Source: an uncultured Eubacteriales bacterium (lineage in GTDB: Bacteria > Bacillota > Clostridia > Lachnospirales > Lachnospiraceae). Taken from it: 5,457 nt of DNA. Below are positions 1-5,457 of the stretch, piece after piece. Under the pieces are notes generated by a model. It was not told the origin of the DNA and searched no databases. It saw nothing but the letters and a program-made list of their open reading frames with translations. Numbering within the stretch: position 1 is the stretch's first letter; the number at the start of each line of letters is the position of its first letter. Both the position numbers and the translations under genes were made by a program. The stretch covers positions 1 to 5,457 of the forward strand of contig ONXW01000061.1 of NCBI GenBank assembly GCA_900321915.1, read 5' to 3'.

Positions 1-357
1 GCCGATGATAATCTCGCAGGCCTTGGTGGACATGCCGAAGAAGGCGGATACCCACATCCAGACCAGGGCGCCGGGGCCGCCGCTGACAATGGCTGTCGCC
101 ACGCCGCTGATATTGCCGGTTCCCACGGTGTTGGCAAGAGCCGTGCAGGCCGCCCGGAATCCGGAGATGGTGCCTTCGCCCTCCCCTTTCGCGCCGATTT
201 TGCCGTAGGTATTCTTAAAGTTAAATCCGATTTTTCTCTGGTACCGGAATCCGAAGCGGACGCTGAGCACGATGCCCACGCCCACCAGGAGCACTGTCAT
301 CCAGGTCCCCCACAAAAAGTCATCTACCATATACATGAAATCTGTTAATGCTGCCAT
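1..357 (-). CDS. AGCS-family amino acid:cation symporter, N-terminal 119 residues (cut by window edge)
   Basis: This is the start of an inner-membrane secondary transporter of the alanine/glycine:cation symporter family, which takes up small amino acids with Na+ (or H+). Visible residues 14-35 form a first hydrophobic membrane segment. Residues 72-115 carry the family hallmark: NTVGTGNISGVATAI (75-89), GGPGALVWMW (93-102) and FFGMSTKACE (106-115), which matches the conserved GTGNIxGVA / GGPGAxxWMW / GMxTKxxE pattern of the family. The ATG at 357 is preceded by GGGGAG with an 11-base spacer, slightly long but the only good site. Full members are roughly 450-500 residues, so about three quarters lies off the left edge. 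It starts 71 bp after the homocysteine methyltransferase stop with no terminator between, so co-transcription is likely. The family call is firm. The substrate is not readable here; methionine or S-methylmethionine is only a contextual guess. Confidence 0.93.
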   Translation of the reverse strand, partial: MAALTDFMYMVDDFLWGTWMTVLLVGVGIVLSVRFGFRYQRKIGFNFKNTYGKIGAKGEGEGTISGFRAACTALANTVGTGNISGVATAIVSGGPGALVWMWVSAFFGMSTKACEIIIG

Positions 358-368
358 ACGCTTCTATT

Positions 369-377
369 CTCCCCTCT
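369..377 (-). promoter_or_regulatory. Ribosome binding site for the AGCS symporter gene
   Basis: The minus strand reads AGAGGGGAG here, complementary to the 16S 3' end, 11 bases before the ATG at 357. It supports an internal translation start rather than read-through from the methyltransferase. The rest of the 71-base gap (358-428) shows no hairpin with a T-tract and no clear promoter. Confidence 0.6.
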
Positions 378-428
378 GTCGGTTCTGTTCCCGGGTTTTC
401 ACAATCAGCATTCCGGTTATTCCGCATA

Positions 429-1415
429 TCACGGCCGCATCGCGGGCTGCGCGCCCCCGGCCAGGAAACGCTCTTTCGCCTCCACGGTCTGACGGATATG
501 GTAGTCCACGGTAGTACAGCACCCGCCGACGGCGTCCGCGCCCGCCTTCATGTAGGCAAACGCGTAATCTCCGAAGTTTTTGTCCACGCCCTCGCCGTGC
601 CAGGTCTTGGTGACCGGGTCGTAGACCTCGCCGCTGTTCGGGTAGACGGCGACAGGCAGGCTGGTCGATGCTTTCAGCTCCCGGATCAGGCTCTCGATGT
701 ACTCGGGCTTTGTGCAGTTGACGCCGATCATCTTGAGATGGGGATGTCCCTCGGAGAGAACCTCCGCGCATTCCCTGATGGGATTTCCCTCGTTGATGTG
801 TTTTCCGTCCCTGCAGGAGAAGCTGATCCAGTAATCCGCGCCCAGCTCCTCCGCGATATCCGCCTCCAGCAGGGCTTCCCGGAGGGAGGGCTGTGTCTCG
901 ATCAGCAGCACATCCGCCCCGGCCTCATGGAGAATCTCCATCCTGCGCCGGTGGAATTCGATAAGGGTCTCATCGCTCACCCCGTAATTGCCGCGGTACT
1001 CGGATCCGTCCGCCAGATAGGCGCCGTAGGGGCCGATGCCGGCAAGGCAGAGAGGCCATGCGCGGCCCTCTTTCTCTCCCTCCTCCTTCCACCACTCTTC
1101 CCTGGCCTCCAGGAACAGGGTGACGGAGCGGGCGATCAGGGCCTCCGCCTCCTCCCGGGTGGAACCATTTTCCATCAGGCCCGGGATGGTCGCCTGGTAG
1201 CTGCAGGTAATGCCGCAGTCCGCGCCTGCGCGGAAATAGTCCAGGTGGACCTGCTTTACCAGTTCCGGGGAAACCTCCAGGGCTTTCGCAGTCCAGAGGC
1301 TGGAATTCAGCTTCGCGCCCAGCTTTTCCAGAGCTGTGGACATGGAACCGTCGATAATCATGATGCGGTTCCTGTCAAGAATGTCCTGTATGGATGTTTT
1401 TTTCTCTATCGACAT
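429..1415 (-). CDS. mmuM: Homocysteine S-methyltransferase (MmuM-like)
   Basis: This cytosolic zinc enzyme transfers a methyl group from S-methylmethionine (or S-adenosylmethionine) to homocysteine, giving methionine. The protein has 328 residues, near the usual 300-330 of single-domain family members, and lacks the cobalamin modules of MetH. Visible signatures are DGSMSTALE at 22-30; GIGPYGAYLADGSEYRGNYG at 126-145, very like E. coli MmuM; the barrel strand motif LLIETQPS (170-177); and the zinc ligands, C234 in GVNC (231-234) and C299/C300 in GGCC (297-300). The start at 1415 is supported by AGAGGAG at 1427-1433 (spacer 11) and by the promoter ending at 1472, which leaves a leader of about 50 bases. 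It heads an apparent two-gene unit with the downstream AGCS transporter. The short leader rules out an S-box or T-box in it. Selenohomocysteine or another thiol acceptor is possible; the symbol reflects family similarity, not tested substrate. Confidence 0.93.
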   Translation of the reverse strand: MSIEKKTSIQDILDRNRIMIIDGSMSTALEKLGAKLNSSLWTAKALEVSPELVKQVHLDYFRAGADCGITCSYQATIPGLMENGSTREEAEALIARSVTLFLEAREEWWKEEGEKEGRAWPLCLAGIGPYGAYLADGSEYRGNYGVSDETLIEFHRRRMEILHEAGADVLLIETQPSLREALLEADIAEELGADYWISFSCRDGKHINEGNPIRECAEVLSEGHPHLKMIGVNCTKPEYIESLIRELKASTSLPVAVYPNSGEVYDPVTKTWHGEGVDKNFGDYAFAYMKAGADAVGGCCTTVDYHIRQTVEAKERFLAGGAQPAMRP

Positions 1416-1426
1416 TAACCTGTGTA

Positions 1427-1433
1427 CTCCTCT
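1427..1433 (-). promoter_or_regulatory. Ribosome binding site for the homocysteine S-methyltransferase gene
   Basis: AGAGGAG on the minus strand lies 11 bases before the ATG at 1415. No other in-frame start with a better site is visible between here and the promoter. Confidence 0.6.
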
Positions 1434-1457
1434 CTTCAGTCATTTGCATTTTTATCG

Positions 1458-1468
1458 GTACATAGTAC
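1458..1468. promoter_or_regulatory. GTAC-N3-GTAC inverted repeat over the predicted mmuM transcription start
   Basis: Two GTAC tetramers (1458-1461 and 1465-1468) are separated by three bases, right where transcription from the promoter at 1472-1500 should begin. The position fits a repressor operator, but the repeat is short and GTAC is itself palindromic, so chance is a real alternative. No specific regulator is recognised. Confidence 0.25.
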
Positions 1469-1471
1469 TAA

Positions 1472-1500
1472 AGTATAGCTGTTTTTTCCGGAAGATGCAA
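1472..1500 (-). promoter_or_regulatory. Sigma-A-type promoter of the mmuM-AGCS unit
   Basis: On the minus strand there is a -35 box TTGCAT (1495-1500), a 17-bp spacer and a -10 box TATACT (1472-1477). These match TTGACA and TATAAT at four and five of six positions, with the ideal spacing. The predicted transcription start is near 1465, giving a leader of about 50 bases before the ATG at 1415. It lies downstream of the terminator at 1565-1605, as expected for an independent unit. An A-rich spacer and AT-rich initial transcribed region add support. It is a prediction by eye. Confidence 0.75.
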
Positions 1501-1564
1501 TCGGCATTTCGTGGTCTGCTTTTCAGGGGCCCGAGACCGTGGCATTCTGGCGAAAATCTACATG

Positions 1565-1605
1565 AAAAAGCCCGCTGGACAGGCTGTTATGCCTTGTCCG
1601 GCGGG
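1565..1605 (-). terminator. Rho-independent terminator of the mutY-sir2-DUF951 unit
   Basis: Arms at 1571-1583 and 1592-1605 form a GC-rich stem of about 13 pairs, with one G-T pair and one bulged base, around an 8-base loop. On the minus strand the stem is followed by C and then five T residues (1565-1569). The hairpin begins 29 bases after the DUF951 stop codon. On the plus strand the stem is followed only by GTATTTCC, so it works best for minus-strand transcription. Confidence 0.88.
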
Positions 1606-1634
1606 TATTTCCGGTATTATCTCACTTATCCCCG

Positions 1635-1817
1635 TCACTCTTCACGCCGCACGCCGCGCACATTCTTTTCCACCAGCCGCCTGGCCATCATGACCTGGTG
1701 GCCGCAGCCCATGCACTGCAGGCGGAAGTCCGCGCCGACCCGGAGAATCTTCCACTCACGGCTGCCGCAGGGATGTTCTTTTTTCAGTTTAACGATATCT
1801 CCAATCTCAAAATCCAT
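1635..1817 (-). CDS. DUF951 family small protein
   Basis: This 60-residue cytosolic protein belongs to DUF951, a small family found across Firmicutes, often near housekeeping genes, with no established function. The family pattern is almost complete: DIVKLKKEHPCGS (7-19), EWKILRVGADFRLQC (21-35) and CMGCGH (35-40), then a basic tail. H15, C17, C35, C38 and H40 could bind a metal in a zinc-ribbon-like fold; this is inferred from residue pattern. The opening DFEIGDIVKLKK segment resembles small beta-barrel folds. The ATG at 1817 gives the family's usual N-terminus and has a modest GGGA site about 8 bases upstream. It is the last gene before the terminator and begins 42 bp after the Sir2 stop, so it is probably translated from the same message. 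No membrane segment or signal peptide is visible. Confidence 0.9.
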   Translation of the reverse strand: MDFEIGDIVKLKKEHPCGSREWKILRVGADFRLQCMGCGHQVMMARRLVEKNVRGVRREE

Positions 1818-1859
1818 AGCTTTTTCCCTGTCACCCCGGTCTCACCCGCGGATTTGCCG

Positions 1860-2585
1860 TCATACGCCGACGGCTTCTCCGAGCACTTTGCCGATGCTGT
1901 CGCTGATCACCAGGTCCGCGTCCGCGTCCCGGGATGTGGCCTGCTTGTTGATCAGGACCAGCTTGTCTCCGCGATAATAGTCGACGAGTCCCGCCGCCGG
2001 ATAGACCACAAGCGATGTCCCGCCGATGATCAGCATATCCGCCTTCCGGATATAGTCGACGGACTTGTTCAGGAGCTGCATGTCCAGGCCTTCCTCGTAG
2101 AGGACCACTTCCGGCTTGATGATGCCGCCGCACTCGCAGCGCGGAACGCCCTCCATCAGCCGCACTTCCTCGCCGGTGTAGAACTTGCCGCATTTCATGC
2201 AGCGGTTTTTCCGCACGGTTCCGTGGATCTCCAGGACTTCTTTGCTGCCCGCGTCGGAGTGCAGCCCGTCGATGTTCTGGGTGATGACGCAGGAAAGCTT
2301 TCCCTGCTCCTCCAGCTTCGCGAGGGCGTAATGGGCCCGGTTGGGCTTGATTCCCGGAACCAGGATTTTCGCCCGGTAAAACCGGTAGAACTCCTCTGGC
2401 TTTCGCATGAAAAAGGTATGGCTCAGGATGGTCTCGGGAGGATAATCATACTGCTGATTATAGAGGCCGTCCACGCTCCGGAAATCCGGCACGCCGCTCT
2501 CGGTCGAGACCCCGGCGCCGCCGAAAAATACAATTCTTGAGCATTCGTCAATCCAGCTTTTCAGTTTCGCAATCTTCTCATCCAT
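1860..2585 (-). CDS. Sir2-family NAD-dependent protein deacylase
   Basis: This cytosolic sirtuin removes acyl groups from lysine using NAD+, releasing nicotinamide and O-acyl-ADP-ribose. The 241 residues are a typical length for a bacterial Sir2. Visible motifs are the NAD loop GAGVSTESGVPDFRS (23-37), TQNIDGLH (102-109), catalytic H121 in EIHG, zinc ligands C129/C132 (CMKC) and C150/C152 (CEC), KPEVVLYEE (157-165), GGTSLVVYPAAG (188-199) and INK (212-214). The pattern recalls Thermotoga-type and Firmicutes sirtuins. At the place where class III desuccinylases such as CobB carry Y-x-x-R, I read Y67-R-F-Y70, so deacetylation is likelier than desuccinylation. The start at 2585 has AAAGGAG at 2595-2601 with a 9-base spacer. 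It lies 35 bp after a GNAT-containing protein, a possible functional partner. The family is certain; the protein substrates are unknown. Often annotated cobB or npdA, but no symbol is given as orthology is unclear. Confidence 0.95.
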   Translation of the reverse strand: MDEKIAKLKSWIDECSRIVFFGGAGVSTESGVPDFRSVDGLYNQQYDYPPETILSHTFFMRKPEEFYRFYRAKILVPGIKPNRAHYALAKLEEQGKLSCVITQNIDGLHSDAGSKEVLEIHGTVRKNRCMKCGKFYTGEEVRLMEGVPRCECGGIIKPEVVLYEEGLDMQLLNKSVDYIRKADMLIIGGTSLVVYPAAGLVDYYRGDKLVLINKQATSRDADADLVISDSIGKVLGEAVGV

Positions 2586-2594
2586 GCTTCAGCA

Positions 2595-2601
2595 CTCCTT
2601 T
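2595..2601 (-). promoter_or_regulatory. Ribosome binding site for the Sir2 gene
   Basis: AAAGGAG on the minus strand lies 9 bases before the ATG at 2585, the best Shine-Dalgarno match in the window. It fixes the start and suggests efficient translation initiation. Confidence 0.75.
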
Positions 2602-2620
2602 CCCACACTATAGTTATATT

Positions 2621-4783
2621 TTACACCAGTTCGTCCAGATATACACCATTTATGATGTCTACCTGGTTCAGCAGGGTAAATGCTTTCACCCCGGCATCCG
2701 GCCAGAGCCGGTACATGCTCTCCCTGCCGAAGAGCCAGCTCACAAGCTCCTCCGGCGTCACGGTGATATCCGGTTCAACAACGCTTTCAGGGGCATTTTC
2801 CCCATTGTCCGCGTCCTTTCCGGAAGCTCCCGCATGCTCTCCGTAGGATGCCATCTCGTCCGCAGGTACCGCGGAGGCGCCCCTCTCCGTGAGGGTCCAC
2901 ACGAAGGTGCGGTTGTTTTCAGCGAGGATCGGGTCCGCAATCCGGATATTGATCACGACGCCTTCCTCCTCCCCGGCGTCCGCCGCGTCCTCATCCGGGT
3001 CATAAAAGCTTTCCTCCTGCCCGGCTCCGAGCTCCGCCAGCACATCCGGCTCTTCCGGCTTCTTCCGGAAAAGGGTAAAGAGCGTGCGCGCGTCGGTCAC
3101 CCGGGCCATGCTCCAGGGCTTTTTCCCGGTTTCCTCCACATAGGGGCCGTCCGCGTAGAGGAGCCGCACTTCCCGCTCCCCGAAGCCCCATTCCGCGTAC
3201 AGGCCGACCACAGTTTCCCCGTCACAGAGAAACTCCAGGGTTCCCTCCTCCGAGGCCAGCTCCTTCAGCATCCTCCTGACATAGGCCTTATCCCGCCGCG
3301 TGTGGAGTTCCGCCCGGGCCGAAAGCCACCTTTCCATATACTCCGCGGCGGCCGCAAGATCCTCCTTCGAATCCGTGCAGGTCCGGCGGGCCAGGCGCTT
3401 TTCCGCGTCCTCCGTCAGGCGGAAGGAGCAGACATCGCCCACAAAGGTAAACCCGAAGGGCCTGTATACGTCCGGATTCACCGGCACCAGCCAGGTAAAG
3501 GGCTTTCCCTCCTCCAGCTGATCCTGCAGGAGCTCCCGGAACAGGTCCGCGTAATGGCCTTCCCGCTGCCGTTCCGGCGAAGTGGCCACCGCCACGAGAT
3601 AGTCCAGCTGCAGCTCCTTCCCCCGGAAATCCGCCGTGTAGGGGTTCAGGTGCGTCATCGACATGATAAGGCCGTTTTCCTTTTTCACCAGCACCCGGTT
3701 GTCCTTTACCTTCTCCGCGTAGTAGTAGTCCGTAAATGACGCGGAGTCCTCCGGGAAACAGGCCTCGTACAGCGGCCTCGTCACCTGCCTGTCGTCACCC
3801 TCCAGGTAGGCCAGCGCCGGACCCGCCGTCGTATTCTCAATGCGCTCAGCCCAGTGATAGCCCTTCTGGCCGTCCACAAGCTGCTGCACCAGGAACTTAC
3901 GGGCGTAGCCCGCGGGATTGTAGGAGAGCTTCGCCTGGCGGAGTCCCTCCAGGCCCACGTCGTCCTCCCGGTTTACCAGGACTGCCTCCGGGAAGGCGTC
4001 CAGCAGGAACGCCTGGTTGATGAACTGGTAAATGCCGTCGATCTCCGGGTTCGCCTTCTCGATGGGGATCACCGCCATCTTCTCCAGCTCGTTGTACCCG
4101 CCGATGGTAAAAGCCTCCAGTTTGCCGTCAATAAAGACGCCGCCCATGCTGCAGGGGATCATGCCGCAGTTCATGAGGATATCGTAGACGCCCTCCGCCT
4201 CATAATCCAGGTGGGCGCCGCCCTCCCCGTCATCCCGGCCTTCGCGCCATTTATCCAGGAAGTCCCTCACGGCAGCCCCGTCCGCGCAGGAAAGCCTCCG
4301 GTACTCATACCTGCCCTCATAATTGCGCTTAAACACATTCAGGCGGTTCTTCTTCTTGTGAAGCTTCTTTCCCGAAAGCGTCCTGAGGGCTTCGCCGTCG
4401 TACAGGTAATCCCGGGCATCCAGCTGCTCCTCCACGAGATATCTGTCCGCGGGAAGCTGCAGGAGGTTGATCGCATCCTCGTCCGCCAGGTTGATCACCA
4501 AGGGGAACCCCAGGTTCTCGTTAAAATACCGCTCGATGGCCGCGAACGCGTCCGGAAGGTCCTCCGGCCGGCAAAGCGGCATGGCCGAAAACATGTGTCC
4601 GTCCATCTCCATCAGCCAGAGGAGCGCCCTGTCCTCCCAGATGGCGTACTGCACGTTGTAGTAGGCTTTCCATATGTAGGATTCCAGGAAAATGCTGTCG
4701 CAGGTCTTATTGGGCCGCATTGAGTAAAACGGCATCATCTTCGGGATATCCCCGGTTTTTATCGGTTGAAATGTCAGATCCAT
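2621..4783 (-). CDS. DUF2156 domain fused to Eis-like GNAT acetyltransferase with SCP2-like C-terminus
   Basis: This is a 720-residue soluble protein with no signal peptide or membrane segment. Residues 1 to about 300 resemble DUF2156, the GNAT-like fold also found as the lipid aminoacyl-transfer domain of MprF; the basic stretch KKLHKKKNRLNVFKRNYEGR (139-158), the GGVFIDGKLEAFTIG segment (214-228) and NREDDVGLEGLRQAKLSYNP (271-290) are typical. Residues about 320-455 form a GNAT domain: LDYLVAVATSPERQREGHYADLF (392-415) with an RxxGxx-like acetyl-CoA loop, then VYRPFGF (439-445). Residues about 460-720 look like the second GNAT half and sterol-carrier-like C-terminal domain of Eis proteins. 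Acidic or low-complexity stretches at 590-608 and 640-668 interrupt the last part. The start at 4783 has GGAG at 4789-4792 (spacer 5), 16 bp after mutY. The substrate is unknown: lysine, amine, antibiotic or aminoacyl-tRNA-dependent targets are all possible. Domain boundaries are estimates. Confidence 0.82.
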   Translation of the reverse strand: MDLTFQPIKTGDIPKMMPFYSMRPNKTCDSIFLESYIWKAYYNVQYAIWEDRALLWLMEMDGHMFSAMPLCRPEDLPDAFAAIERYFNENLGFPLVINLADEDAINLLQLPADRYLVEEQLDARDYLYDGEALRTLSGKKLHKKKNRLNVFKRNYEGRYEYRRLSCADGAAVRDFLDKWREGRDDGEGGAHLDYEAEGVYDILMNCGMIPCSMGGVFIDGKLEAFTIGGYNELEKMAVIPIEKANPEIDGIYQFINQAFLLDAFPEAVLVNREDDVGLEGLRQAKLSYNPAGYARKFLVQQLVDGQKGYHWAERIENTTAGPALAYLEGDDRQVTRPLYEACFPEDSASFTDYYYAEKVKDNRVLVKKENGLIMSMTHLNPYTADFRGKELQLDYLVAVATSPERQREGHYADLFRELLQDQLEEGKPFTWLVPVNPDVYRPFGFTFVGDVCSFRLTEDAEKRLARRTCTDSKEDLAAAAEYMERWLSARAELHTRRDKAYVRRMLKELASEEGTLEFLCDGETVVGLYAEWGFGEREVRLLYADGPYVEETGKKPWSMARVTDARTLFTLFRKKPEEPDVLAELGAGQEESFYDPDEDAADAGEEEGVVINIRIADPILAENNRTFVWTLTERGASAVPADEMASYGEHAGASGKDADNGENAPESVVEPDITVTPEELVSWLFGRESMYRLWPDAGVKAFTLLNQVDIINGVYLDELV

Positions 4784-4788
4784 ACTGT

Positions 4789-4792
4789 CTCC
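4789..4792 (-). promoter_or_regulatory. Ribosome binding site for the DUF2156-GNAT gene
   Basis: GGAG on the minus strand lies 5 bases before the ATG at 4783, within the 16-bp gap after the mutY stop codon. This close spacing supports translation of both genes from one message. Confidence 0.65.
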
Positions 4793-4799
4793 AGTCGTT

Positions 4800-5457
4800 T
4801 CATGAATGTCTCAATATGTATTTCAGGTATGCGGAAAATGCGGACGGCAGCGACCAGCGCTCCGTGAGATCCTCTGTCCCCGCAAAGAAGAGGCTGTTCT
4901 CCGGCGCCGCAGGGCCTAAGGCTCCGCCTTCCCCGGACGCCCCGGGGGATCCGCTCTCCGCCGCGGGGGCGATATCCACCAGGTATCCTGTCATATGCCA
5001 CTCGATATGGGTAAAAACATGCTTCGCGTCCCCCGCCGGCACAATCTCCAGCGGCTCAAAACCCATATCACGCACCCATTCCGCGGCCTCTGCCCCGCCC
5101 AGGCGCCCTTCCGCGTTCGGGAACTCGCAGAGCCCGGCGAGAAGTCCCTTCCGGGGCCTCTTCCGGAGGGCATATTTCCTGTCTTTTCCTTCCCCGCGCC
5201 GGAGAAGGAATACCGTGCGGTCTTCCCTCCGCCGCGGCTTCTTCTGAACAGCCGCGGGGAACAGGGTCTCCTGCCCGGTCCTGTGGGCAGAACACCTGTC
5301 CTTCCAGGGGCATTTCCCGCAGGCGGGCGTCCCGTTCGGAAGGCAGACTGCCGCACCGAGGTCCATCAGGGCCTGGTTGCAGTCCCCCGGACGCACCGGC
5401 GAAAACACGGAACGGTACCATCTTTCAGCTTCCTTCTTTGCCTCGTCCGTCCTGATA
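4800..5457 (-). CDS. mutY: Adenine DNA glycosylase MutY, C-terminal part (start beyond window edge)
   Basis: MutY removes adenine mispaired with 8-oxoguanine, preventing G:C to T:A changes. The window holds the last 218 residues and the frame stays open to the right edge. Visible residues 25-38 read GDCNQALMDLGAAV and lead into the [4Fe-4S] loop, with cysteines at 38, 46, 49 and 55. The first spacing is C-x7-C rather than the C-x6-C of E. coli MutY, because of a LPNG insertion also familiar from other Clostridial MutY proteins. The rest is the NUDIX-like domain that reads 8-oxoG: RTVFLLRR (80-87), KRPRKGLLAGLCEFPN (99-114) and KHVFTHIEWHM (145-155), the usual HxFTH motif. A Gly/Ala/Pro/Glu-rich insertion (164-186) precedes the final segment. 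The catalytic HhH domain is off the edge. It heads the visible part of an apparent four-gene unit. An internal GTG at 5408 is not a credible start, as homology continues upstream. Confidence 0.95.
   Translation of the reverse strand, partial: IRTDEAKKEAERWYRSVFSPVRPGDCNQALMDLGAAVCLPNGTPACGKCPWKDRCSAHRTGQETLFPAAVQKKPRRREDRTVFLLRRGEGKDRKYALRKRPRKGLLAGLCEFPNAEGRLGGAEAAEWVRDMGFEPLEIVPAGDAKHVFTHIEWHMTGYLVDIAPAAESGSPGASGEGGALGPAAPENSLFFAGTEDLTERWSLPSAFSAYLKYILRHS

Larger units (their letters stand above)
1418..1634. other. Intergenic region between DUF951 and mmuM
   Basis: This is the longest gap in the window. It holds the terminator (1565-1605), the mmuM promoter (1472-1500) and leader. The stretch between them (1501-1562) has no gene; it contains a GGTCT/AGACC inverted pair (1513-1517 and 1534-1538) and a GGCATT direct repeat (1503-1508 and 1541-1546), just upstream of the -35 box. 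No riboswitch, tRNA or small ORF with a ribosome binding site is evident. Confidence 0.7.

Noticed and set aside
358..428. Separate promoter or terminator between mmuM and the AGCS gene
   Set aside because: No hairpin with a T-tract and no pair of -35/-10 boxes with proper spacing was found.
348..1418. Long plus-strand open frame (356 codons) opposite the homocysteine methyltransferase
   Set aside because: It mirrors a clear minus-strand gene, has no recognisable domain, and arises from GC-biased codon positions.
1416..1471. S-box (SAM) or T-box riboswitch before mmuM
   Set aside because: The predicted leader is about 50 bases, too short for either, and no matching stems or terminator are present.
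1698..2540. Plus-strand open frame of 280 codons opposite DUF951 and sir2
   Set aside because: It lies antisense to two confidently identified genes and crosses their boundary; the translation has no family features.
2586..2620. Possible internal promoter before sir2 (TATAAC or TATAGT in an AT-rich gap)
   Set aside because: No acceptable -35 box occurs at 16-18 bp from either candidate; the AT-richness may only reflect a short spacer.
2537..3739. Plus-strand open frame of 400 codons opposite the GNAT fusion gene
   Set aside because: The translation is Arg/His/Pro-rich shadow sequence; the minus-strand frame has clear DUF2156 and GNAT motifs.
3854..4723. Plus-strand open frame of 289 codons
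   Set aside because: Antisense shadow of the DUF2156 region with no motif and no convincing ribosome binding site.

Overview
This window looks like chromosomal DNA from a GC-rich member of the Clostridia, most likely Lachnospiraceae or a near relative; that placement is inference. It rests on a DUF951 gene (a family known from Firmicutes), a Firmicutes-style Sir2, Shine-Dalgarno sites of the GGAG type, short intergenic gaps and strongly GC-biased third codon positions. All six genes lie on the minus strand, so transcription runs from high to low coordinates. I see no mobile element, CRISPR array, tRNA or rRNA.

First transcription unit (5457 down to about 1565): the C-terminal part of the adenine DNA glycosylase MutY enters from the right edge. 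After a 16-bp gap comes a 720-residue cytosolic protein that joins a DUF2156 domain to an Eis-like GNAT acetyltransferase with a sterol-carrier-like C-terminus. A 35-bp gap separates it from a Sir2-family NAD-dependent protein deacylase, and a 42-bp gap separates that from a 60-residue DUF951 protein. A clear Rho-independent terminator at 1565-1605 ends the unit. The gaps are short and I found no convincing internal promoter, so these four genes are probably one operon.

Second transcription unit (about 1500 down to the left edge): a well-formed sigma-A-type promoter (TTGCAT, 17 bp, TATACT) drives a homocysteine S-methyltransferase (mmuM-like). It is followed after 71 bp, with no terminator, by the start of an alanine/glycine:cation symporter (AGCS) family gene cut by the left edge. 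A methyl-transfer enzyme for methionine recycling beside an amino-acid importer recalls the mmuP-mmuM arrangement for S-methylmethionine use, but with a different transporter family.

Most of the window is ordinary housekeeping-type sequence. The most interesting point is that an unusual three-part acyltransferase-like protein sits directly upstream of an NAD-dependent deacylase, which could form an acylation/deacylation pair. Second is the pairing of mmuM with an AGCS carrier, which suggests that transporter's substrate. Neither is proved by sequence alone.
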